From: Promerops cafer
Lineage: Eukaryota > Chordata > Aves > Passeriformes > Nectariniidae
Length of the DNA: 64,000 nt
Assembly (NCBI GenBank): GCA_013398275.1
Contig: VZSE01003113.1
Coordinates: forward strand, 1,326,641 to 1,390,640
Direction: 5' to 3'
The translations under genes and the position numbers were made by a program. The notes beneath the pieces are model-generated. The model made no database searches. It saw only the letters and a list, made by a program, of their open reading frames with translations, and was not told where the DNA came from. This document shows, piece after piece, positions 50,807 to 62,800 of this stretch; positions within the stretch are counted from its first letter, which is position 1, and each line of letters opens with the position of its first letter.

Positions 50807-53800
50807 CTGGAAAAGGGACACGAAAAGTCAAGTGTTAGCATAACTTCTAGTAACTTGTTTAGTATTTCTCTTTCAGTTAAGTTTCAACCTACAACAGACT
50901 TAAAAGTTCTACAGCCTATTCTTTAAAAATATAACAGTGCCAAAATTGGCAACTATGTGGATTTGTCACCACATAGGCAGCACCTCAAAATATTTTGAAT
51001 AGAAGAGCATTCAAGTCAAACTTTACCAGAGAATATGGAGACAGCTATAGCTTAGCTTTATTTTCCTCTAGAAAGCACTCCAGTATGAAAAATTAGGATT
51101 CTTGTCTGAAAAACCTACTTGCTGTTCTGTATTTCAGTTCTGTGCATTAATCATAATTGTAGTACCACCACACCATATGAATCAAGGATCCATACTGCAG
51201 GATTCTGGGTCAGTCTCCATGATAAAACTCATCTGATAAAAGCAATAAGGGATCTCATTCCTTTTGCAGTTAGCAGAATTCTAGGTAATTTCTCTCGGGA
51301 TACTTACTTTGACCAAGACTAAGAAATCTGCCCACAGGTTATGTTATGAGAACAACAGACACCATCAGAAATTGTTCAGTTCCACAAGGGCTTGCCCTGT
51401 TCATCTATGCAGCACGCAGATACTTAACATATGTAGCATGCACACATATATATATACACATATATATGCACACTTATAGTCTAATTTTCATTTTTGTTTT
51501 CATCTCCCATGCACTTAGTAGCTTGTGCCTCAACTTTGAGCTTTTATTTCCTCATCTGACAGTGTAGCTAAAAAGAAACACAGCAGGGCACCGAACAAAA
51601 ATTAGTCTTCAGTCAGAGATAAAGAATGTAAGTCTAAGTACAAGAATGAATGAGTAATTGTCAACGAACTGCTTTGCTTCTGGAATAATCCTCTAAAATA
51701 ATCCTTTCTGATCCTTAGGTGAAACACATCATAAACATCTGCATAAAGAGTCACTTCAACACCCGTTTTTTAACTTATCATTACATGGCTTTGCCTACAA
51801 GACCCATTTCATTTTGCAGCAAGATGAGACCAATATATTTGCTCCAGTCATAATTATGTCATTATTCAATCCCACCCACCATTTACAAGTTAATTATATA
51901 CCTACCTATTTTTTACATCCCAGCTCTAATAGAGATTTCTCTCAGGTACCAGCTATTTTGCTATACTGAAGGCTGGCCACTAGCACCAGTTTTCCCTCTT
52001 TCATTTTGCTTCTGTTATTAATTTAGCAAGTCAGCTGGGAAAAGAAATCAGACAAAACCCCAAACCCAAAACAGATTTCATCAGGCTACAGAGAGCCTGT
52101 ACTCTGCCCTTCATCCTTACGAATTTCTACATAATCATCCACAGCTAAAACAGATATCTGGACATAGGCATGATTTTAAAAAACAGGAATACCCATTATC
52201 TTTGTACCCAGTGAGAAACAGCATTAATTGGACTGTACACATAAAGACTTTCAATCCTACAGAAGTGGTACTTTTCTGTATGTAACAAAAATCAAGACAG
52301 ATCTCTGCAAATATCTGTAACATACCTATGAACAACATGGAATGTTTTCTTGCAAATTTGAGGCCTTCATTTCTGTCAACTTCACGGTTTTCCTATAATA
52401 AAACAAAGTATTAATATTCCTTATTAACAAAATACACCAGCAGATTGCTTACTGCAGTTGAATTTGGTTTACCTTATCAATCTTGTTTCCAACTAACATT
52501 TGCACTATGTCATTCCTTGTGCAGTATGTTTCCAATTCATTTAACCAGTTATCCAGCTTGACAAAAGTATCTCTTCTTGTGACATCATAAACTGAAAGAT
52601 ATTAGTGATATTATTTCACAATATTTTTCCAAGAATTACCACTTACATTACAAAAGGAGCAAAAATTATGGCTTTTGGAATCAGAAAACTGAAGGAGTTC
52701 TAAGGATTCAAATTTACCTTCTATACGAACAACTGGAACAAAAGTAGGATACCTAACAGCTCAAATCACTGATGCAGAACAACTCCAAGCTTCAGCCACC
52801 TACAGCTCTCAGACTAATATTCCTTGATACATCCTACCTTACAGACTAAGGAATATAATTCTCCAAGGAATTCTACACTAGCAGATCCCTCATGTAGGAT
52901 ACCTAAAATCACTACACAACAGCTATGCAAAGAGGATGGCACAACCTTCAGTACTGAAGCTATGAAAGTGTTTTTTCCTTTGTTTTCACATCCCATGTGC
53001 AGACAGGCATAAACAGCTTCTTTCAATCAAATCTGTAACTTGGCTTGCATGAACAACCTTATTTTTTGGAAGACAGGTAACAAAAATATAGTCACAAGCT
53101 ATTGAATAAAATAGGAGAGCAAATCTCAACAGCAGAACCTTCTATCTCCCAAACAGTGCTTGTTTTCAGCTTTCAACAGTAAGCAGCAGGTTCAGTGCAA
53201 CTGAGTGACTTGCTACAACATGCTTTGACAGCACCTTCTTATACCAGGAAGATAATGCAAGTCACAACTTGGGAACCTACCAGGAGGTCACATGAGATGT
53301 TATTCCACGTTAAACAATTTAACTAGACACAATAGCTTAGCAACATTCTCTAAAGTCAGAAGCAACTTCAAGAAAATTTAATGTACATCCCTGCCCTTAC
53401 TTTAGTGAGCTCCTCACTCCTAGCAGTGGAGAAGCAGAACTTCAGAGCTCAGTGCCTAGCAAAGAGGTTTCCATACGCAAAAAAAAGCACAAATGAGACT
53501 TCACTGTGAAGCTGAATTTACGGGTTTTGCCTGGGTTTCTCACACACAGATTGGTGCTTTCTACATGCCCAGCTCGTCTTTTCTAAGTCATTCTGACTGC
53601 GTAACATTCCATCAGTTGGGAGACAAATAAAAAAACTCAGCCAGATGCCACATTGTTTCTATTATTAATTTCATTAGGAAAAAAAAACAACAGGGAGAAG
53701 AAAAAGCTGTATCATACTGATACAGAAAGACTACACCGCGAACAATTTTTTTTACTCTGCACTTAGTAAGCACAAGCAAAAATAAAAGCAATAAATAAAA

Positions 53801-56800
53801 GACAAATTCAGGACAGCACACAAGGACAACAGCTCCAAGCTATCCTTTCAGGTAGCAGTAGCTTTTATTCTCATGCAAAAAAATCAGAGGTTCTCAAGCC
53901 AGTCAGATTGAATACATGAGAAAGAAGTTGAGACATCAAGATGCTTTTATATGAGTTGTTCAACACAAAGGGTTTTAATATCAATTAGATATTATATAAA
54001 GGCTATATGAGTTTGTGTAACTCCAATGCACAAGAAAACCACAAACATTTGAACTAGCATGCAAAGATATACTTACCTAGGATAACACCCTGTGCACCTC
54101 TGTAGTAACTGGGGGTTAATGTTCTGAACCGCTCCTGACCTGCAGTATCCTAATAAGCCATTCAAAAAGTTCCATTATTCAGAATTTGAGCAGAATGTAG
54201 TTTAGCTTTTTAGGTATTCTACTTCTAATGAACATACAAAGTAAGATTTAAACTATATTCCACTAGCAGATTAGCTGAGTTTCTTCCATCCCCTGCTATT
54301 TTACTACACATTAACTTTGAGATTTTATGTATTCTGTCCTGGGAAACACCTTTGAACTGTTAGATGTAGTATGTAACTGGATTATATAACAGTAAGATGA
54401 CCACTTCTGCAAAGGCATTTGATCTGCAGCTAGCACTGCAGCAAACAGCAAGAAAGCAGCATAGCTGCAGTACTAAGATTTTCTAAGAAGCATTACAGCC
54501 CATGACAACAAAATCAGGTCCTTCACTTCATCACTTCGTCCAATTAAATTTGATTGAGTATCTGGGTAAATGCAGTAACATGCTATAATACAGCAGAAGC
54601 GGGAATAAGTCAGAGGTTTTTCCAGTTTTAAGCAAAGTTGAGTTTACATCCTAAAATTTATAGTCAATAGCTCTGAAAAAAAGACCCCAAAACCCACCAA
54701 AATTAGAATGCTGTTTTCTTATCAGAGATTAAGTTATAGTGCAAACTCATTGAAGGCTTTATGCATAGAATATTAAACAACATTATTCAATTTACCCAGG
54801 TTAGAAATGACACATGAAACATTGTGGATTCTCCAACAAAGAACCTGGATAAGCAAACTGGACTTCAACATTCTACAAGCCACTCAGCCAATGTCACACA
54901 TCTAAAACTGCCTTTGTGTCATGATGCACCTTCACAAGCTTTTCTTCTCCACTTTACCTCAGGATTATTTCTTTCTATTTACCAAAATGAAAGAAAATAA
55001 CCCCTAACTTACCATTCCTTGTTCTGCTATCAATCTGGTTTTCCTCCTGTATGCCTTTTTTATTTTCTGTCAAGCTATTGCATTTATTTTCCTTGTCAAA
55101 CCCATTTATTTCACTGATGATTACTACTGTAACTAAGACATAAGTCCTGTTTGTTAGTGAGGTATGAAGCACCCTCCAAGCTACAGAAACACTGCAATAC
55201 ACATTTCACATTCTACTACTACTTCCCAGGGAAACAAAGGTCTGATACCTTGTTTATATGACAAACAAAGTTTTAATCTTGCTTGGTAGAAGACACAACT
55301 GGGTCTGACTATTCAAAAATGTGCTTCCAGTCACACAAGTGTGGAGGCTGGTTTACACAATGAAGCATATTTCTGAAAAGCTTGGAAGTACTTTTTCTTC
55401 ACTTGCTGTAATGGAAGTTCTACTTTTAACTAGAGCAGAAGTTGAACACACTAAAGCTATGATTACAAACATTGCCCCTCTCTCTTTGAAATGCATCTGC
55501 TACAAATAGTTCTGATGCTGAGCCTATAAAAGCCTTCGTATGATGGCTATGAAGTTTAGACAAAAAATGGATCTAAAGAGGTAACATATGAGCATGCAAC
55601 TGTATTTCTTAAACTATTAATATACAACCTCAGTGTTATAGGCAAAATTTAGTAAAAAAGTGCACCCTTCTACTGATTTAATGTCATTTAATTCCTCCTT
55701 TTCTCTACTTCTATCCCAACCAGACCTGGAATTAGTACTGCAGAAGCTCACAGGCAGCAGAACTACCCCATCAGCTGTCCCACAGTTCACTGCAACTTCT
55801 GAATGCTGCAGTATTAACCTCCCACTTCTCCAAATCACCTTCATATTAATAGAAAAGGATTCTATACAAACTATACATTATAGAAACCCTAGCTATTCCT
55901 AAAGCAAAGCAACACATAAAGACCGTAGGAGAGACTTACCCATATTGCCAGTTTAGCTTTGTTTCCATCAACTGAAATAGTTTTCACCTTGAAGTCGACA
56001 CCTAGAGGAGGAAAAATATTTTTAGTTCTTCAAACATATAGCTATCTTTGAAAAAGAAAATAAAGAGAAATGAAAAAAATAAAATCAAACTCAAAAAAAC
56101 CCTGTGTTTTGACATGAGCAGGAAGAATAAGTTCTATTTGCTATTTATGAACCTTGCTCAAAATGCAAGGTTTTCTTGCTGACAGGCTTTTGCAAAAGCC
56201 TAAGGGCCTTTTAAGCCATTGACTCAAAATATTTTATGGAAGTAAGGCAAATACTACATCTCTTGTATTAAAACACATATTCCAGGACAAGTTTTCAAGT
56301 TTGTAATTCAAATGGATTAACTTTCTATTCATTACTCACAAACGTTTTCCTAACAGACAACAAGGTAATGGTTCTGCTGCTCAGTCATCTACTCCAACAT
56401 GTAACAATTCTTCCCCCTTCATGTTTCCTCTACCCCCAGGAACTAGAAGCTTATCAATTGCTCAAGGACAAGATGCACAAAACTCAGGCCAAGGAGAACA
56501 AGATGTTAGAGACTGCAAATTTAAACAGTGACATACATCTGTTTGAGAGGCTCAGCACAGTTATGATCCATTATGCTTTAATTTAACCCTTAGGTTACTA
56601 ATAGCAAGTAACTAATTAGAAATATGTTTCAAGTATTTGGGGCGACTTTCACTTCTCACCAAGCAGCAGCTCTAAAATGAAGTAGCAGTATGGAAAGCTG
56701 ATACTTCTATAAGAACAATATTCAAGTGCAACAGCAACCTTTTTGTACTTAGAATTACAATGTCAGTCATCATACTTCCTACCAAGAATTAAACTATTCT

Positions 56801-59800
56801 GACACAAAATGAGTAGAGCCTCAGGATGAGTGTACTGCACTTACCTTCCCAAATTCATGCAGATTACAAACAAACACAAAAAGCTGCCAAAATGCATTCA
56901 ACTTAAAGTCACAAAGGATATATAGGATGATTAAGAAGCCGCATATTATAAGCAGATTAAAACTTCAGTTGCACTGAACTTTAGAAGAGCTTTGTTTCAA
57001 GAAAGATAAACACAATTTTTATTTCACTGTTTCACAGCTTCAGCTCATTGAAGTGTTCCCTGACATGTCAGGTGTTTTTCAGACAACATTCTGCACTGGA
57101 AGAAGCCCATACTCTCTTTCAAGCAAAATTTTCCCAAAGTACATCAAGTTTTGTAGAAACTGAACACAACTTAGTTTTTTTCAGGTACTAGGACTCTTAG
57201 TCCCTAGCTTAGCAGTAATACAATGCTCAATATCGTGCACAAGAATGGTACATTATTCTACAGTTATGTTCACAGAAAAGAACAGTTGTTATTAACTTTA
57301 TTTTAAACACCAGTTCTTAGAACTTTACCTAGTTCACAGAAGACTGCTATGCTAGCAATTTGACTCAATTTGATCCTAGAGAACATTCTGTTCTGTCCGC
57401 TTTTCAGCACTCTGCAGTAACTTTCAGACTAACAATCTCTGTGTTCCACTGTAATTGCATGTTTCTTCCCCTGAACTCCAAAAATCCCCATCTGCAGTTC
57501 AGTCAGCATGTCCAACAGTTCACAGTACATTCTTTTATCCATTAGTGTGGCACCAAAACCTGTAACTGCAGATATTATAAGTCTATTGGATACTTAACAT
57601 GATATATATGATATATATATATCACGTACATCATAATAATTTCAAGAAAGAAAACCCTCGTCCTTAAGATAAACATGTATTCTGAAGCCACAGTATCCTT
57701 CTCCCATTCAGTAAACAGATTCAGTATCTTGTGCCTGCACAGTTCAGCAATTTTCATTTAATGGAGATGGATATATACACCTTTATATTAGCCTTGCTGA
57801 TGGTTTAAAATTCACTTTAAATTTTGCAAGACCAATGCAAGTAAAATAAGAAACTAAAATAGTGACTAAACCCCATGCATTAAACTGACTGTTGAAAAGC
57901 AAAAATGTGAAAATTAACTAATAACACACCAAAATACACCCTTTAAAGTGATTCAGGCAAGTAAAACAGAATTCTAACAAAGGAGCTCAACACATATAAA
58001 AGCCAATTAACAAAAAGAAAACTTTTAAATATGTAGGTTTTTGGTTGCCAATCTGCCATGTGGAAAGAGAAGTAGAAAAAATTTAAGGCTCAAGAAAATC
58101 ATGTTGAATTGAACAAACATGTATTTCCCAAAACCCACAGTGAAATACAGACATGTTTGCATGACAGGTATCAGTTCTGACCTTGCAAGAGTGATGTGTC
58201 TACCCTTGACAGCAGAAAGCTGACAGTGCTTTCCACCATACCTTGGAAAGCAGCCAGAAACAAGACAGCACTACTAGACTGTACTCCTGTGTGTTAACAC
58301 CTCCTGCCTCAGCACTACACACTAACATACTACGGACTTACAATCTGCAAGAAGCAGCTCTGTCACTGATACTGCTCTCATATTCATGCCAGTAATGCTA
58401 CGCTATGTTTACAGGAAGTGCACTATTAGCTACAGTGTAGTATTTGTGTTGTAGGTGACAAGTCGGACAGCTTAGGAGTTTGAGGACTCCAAATGCAAGG
58501 AAAGCTAAAAAGTTAAAAGACATCAGATCTGTGCAATACATCACTTCATTTGCAAAACACGATTGCACTGAACACTTATCTAGAATCTCTCATACAAAGA
58601 GCAAGCAGGTGAAGACAAGCATGAGCAGTAAGGACAACAGAAAATACTGGGCTACATGTAGTCTGTTAAGACCCACGTGATGAAGCCCAACAAACAAGCC
58701 AGCCCCAAGAGAATACAAGGACAGGTAATCTGCCAGGTTAAGTACAACATGTTTAATCCAACTGAAGCTACTAAAACTGAACTATTTGCCAAAAGCAGTT
58801 TATTCTTCAAAGAGTATCACAGGATTTTTACTAAGTTCTGAAGAATAACCCACATGAAACAATCATGTAGGGTTTCTTTTAAATTGCACCCAATAGGGCT
58901 GTGCAATCTATGAAGGTGAGATATGTCTCAACATGTCACCACAGGGGACCGGTTGTGCTGCTGTCAAGGCTTTCCCCAGTATTGTGGGTTTGTGTACAGT
59001 TCTTGCTATACCTTAAAGAAAACCAAACCAACCAAAATTCTCCTCACTTTCTAATCCAAATAAAAAAATATATAGTCAGCCAGTTCAGCAGTCAGTATGC
59101 AGATGACATTGAAAGAAGACATTATTTATAGTCCATTCACTTTGAAAAAGCACCATACTCTTCAGTTTCAACACGAAAGGCTTTAAAACCTCTGCTGTCC
59201 TTCTGCCCCCTAGCTCAAAACAAAACAGTGTTTAATTAGCACAAAAAGAACTCCAAGCCAAGACCCACAAAGTGTTTTGACATTTCACCATCTTGTAAGT
59301 ACCTGAAATTGGTATCTAGGGTCTGTCTCCACGCAGCAGAATAGTTACCTCTAGGAACTCACTCCAACTGCTGTATCTATATGAACAACAAATCATGCCC
59401 TGAATTTAAAGCAGACATTTTGCTTCTTAGAAATACATTCACCAGGAAAGTGGCAATGCCGCTAGATAGTAGTTTAAAAAGAAAAACAAGTAAGAACCCA
59501 GATTCTGTCCACTTCCAGTTAAGTTGACAAAAAAATGAATCTGCTATCCCCCAGGAGCGCCCCACACACCATGCTGCAGGACTTGCACTGCTGGGGTCAC
59601 AGTAGCTCTACTGCACAGCACTACCTCAAACATCAGCTAGATGGGCCTAACAGGGTGATCTACACCAGCATTTGCTCAGTCTCTAGAAACTGACTTTTCC
59701 TGCCAAATGATCACATTCATTCCAGATTAGTATATTTGTTTCAGAACTCAAACTCTATCTGAAGTAATGCTTACATTGAGTACTCTTCCTCCTTTTCCAC

Positions 59801-62800
59801 ATCAGAAACAGAGCAGAGTAGGACCTGCCAGGTAGGATTGCCAGCAGTCAACCTTGAATTGTTGCTATTTAACAACCAGTGATTAGCTACCACACATCCT
59901 GTTGTGCACTTTGACATACCCAAAGCAGAATTACTTCAGGAAATAATTCCTTAGTTTCTCAAATTATGCCAGTTTTTGACACAGACACAAACAGCAGAAT
60001 GAAAAAAAAGGAAACCCTACCATTAAAAACAAACAAAAAAACCCCAAATAATAAAGATACCCACTCAGAGACTGAACTACTCTTTTGGTATCCAAAACAT
60101 CATGAAAGCTGAAGTAGCTATTCTGCACTAACTTCCTGGCTCACATGGTTGACATATGAAGAAAGTTACAGGCGCTGAAGTATATACAGTGCCAAAACTA
60201 TTAGATTAGAATCCAAGATTGCCATCTTCACCACCTGATCTATTTCATTCCTGTTTCCTTCCACACTATCCTCCCTCATAAACTGAGGTGGGGCTACTTG
60301 CACAACTTCATTTTTTATAAGCAATGGAAGGAACAAAAATAGGCCATGCTCCTCCCCGTGGCTTCTCAGTGCTTTATATGAAATAGTAATCCTGAATCTT
60401 ATTAACGTTAATGAAAAAAAAGATCAATTTATTAATTTATTTAATTCTTAATAAATTAGACAGCTAGTTTTGCTTACCAACGGCTGAACTCAAAGAAAAA
60501 AATTCTATATAAGCTCTTAGACAGAACTCTTCCTAAAGAGAAAGTAAAAAATGAAACTGAAACAATGGTGTGAAAAAGTATCTCTATTTTCCATAATTTC
60601 AGTTATTACTTTGGCACAGAGTTGCATCACACTCTTAAAAGTTCAATTTTGCTTCCTTTGAGAACCAATCTACTTAGTGTATCCTGCATTCTGGTTCACT
60701 CTCCCCCAGCACGACCGACCCATGCTGGTAGGTATAATAGCAGCAAAGCAATGACACGTCACTGCCTTTTTCCTCAGCGGCTCTAGATTCTTGGCTCTCT
60801 TCCACTTTTCTCAGCAGTCTGGCTGCCAAGGAACTGATTGCTAAGTAGAAGAAAAAAAGACACATTGTAATTTCCTCCTTACAGAGCAAAAGCAGAAGCC
60901 ACGCAGAGCCCAGTGCAGTCAAGTACTGTGAAGCTGGAAGAGTTAACACTACCTGCTACAGAGTCTTAATATAGCTACCAAGTATCATATTACATAGACA
61001 CAAGATCTGGACAGCAATATTACTAGTCAAAAACCTGACAGCTATTTTGCACAGATAAATCAGTAGGAGAGTAGTAGTTCTTACAGAAAGGCAAACACAT
61101 CTGAACTTCACTACATGTTAGACAAGTCTGAACAAACCACAATTTAACACTGAAAATGTTACCAGTTTTTCTAAGGTAGTATCAGCACATACTTACCAAT
61201 TGTTGCTGCAAGTTCTGGGTCAAAAGTATCATCTGTGAACCGCAGCAGAAGGCTGATAGGGAAAAAAGAAAAATAAGAGATACTATTATTGCAGCATAGC
61301 CATACCTTGCTGGAAGCCTGTAAATTACAACTCTGAAAGGAACACAAGATCACATCTGATTTTTTTTTTTTTTTTGGTAGGGAATAATATATGGAAAAAA
61401 GAAAATAACATGGAAAGAATAGAGCAGACATGTTCTGCTACCTGCGCCCGTATCTCTTCTCTGCATGTATTACCAAGAGTGTCTCTTTGAAAATAAAGTA
61501 CCACACAAGTTGTCAAGTCAGTTGCCTGAAGAGTCACGTGATCTGCTTTGCAAAGCATTTTACTTCAACCTTATTCTATTTTTCTTCTTCCAGAATTCAG
61601 TACAAAAGTAGTATTTTTTGTTTTGTTTCAATATTGCTTCACACAGTATTTCTGTAAGCTTGAGAAATAAATTCCAAGTCAGCTTTTCATCCCAGAAATA
61701 ACTCCTTGAACTGGGCACACAGGGGAACAGCAAGGACAACACCCATCAGAAATAAAGACACAGAAGCTGAAGAGTAGAAATAGCTCCCAAAAGTTTTATG
61801 ATTTTGTATGTAACGACTCACACACACAACATTTCCCCCCATCCTGATGAGTTTGCTACCAATAGAAAAAGTTACAACTAAGATTTAACAGCACATCACA
61901 CCACAGCACTGCAGGGTCCCTTAAAGAAGTGCCCATAATGCCACCGCTGTCAAATGTAAATATTTTTGTGAGAGACAAAGATTCTGAGCATGCAGTTTCT
62001 AAAATCAACAGTCTTATGCATCTGTGGCAAGTGCATGTGGCAGGCCGCTATTTGCTATGACCACAGCTTCTACTCATTTCCAGGATGGAGAAACAAAACA
62101 AAGCTTTATTTACTTTTCGGTCTTCCCCACCACCCTGTTCTTTTCTTCTCTTTTTGAATGTGAATTTAGAAGTCAAGTGCTTTCTAGCATTTGGACACAG
62201 TCCTGCTTTGACAAAAACAGTGACCACCGAAATTCCTTTATTTCAATGAGGATGAGTGACAACTTCAAGTTAATCACAGACCAACGATTTTTTTCTCTCC
62301 TTACTCCAGAACTCCAAAACCAAATCGTAGCTTTATTTATCAAAGAATAATTAAAACAATAATAATTTTTTTTAAAATCATGGCACACCAGTTTTTATCA
62401 GTACCTTCAGATGGTTGTATAAGGATGCTATTTAAGAGCAACTATTTTTAGTAACAACCAATAATAATTGTAATGATAGTTTTATTCTAGCAGCAGTATA
62501 AGAGTTCCATAATTTCTCTGTTCTGAATAAAACTATCATTTTACCAGTCTTGAATGCCAAGCCCAACCAACTTCTACCTTTTTTTCATATGTAGCTATCA
62601 TTTTTTACAAAGCATAGCACCCTCACAGGGACCACATTTAAGACAGCATTTGTTCAGAAGTCAGGACTCCCACCACTTACTCCACCTAGCTAATATCTGT
62701 TTAGCATCTTACCTTTCCTAGTCAACCAATAGGTAAGAGACACAAATTTAGGAATAATTCAATATTAAGTTCCTGTAGCTGAACAACTGCACTGTTTTCA

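Larger units (their letters stand above)
56002..61196 (-). other. RAB18: RAB18 intron 2
   Basis: 5,195-base intron, the longest in the gene. It contains a candidate alternative exon (60674-60840) and a TA-rich palindrome (57599-57625). The rest is AT-rich with no recognisable element. Confidence 0.95.
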
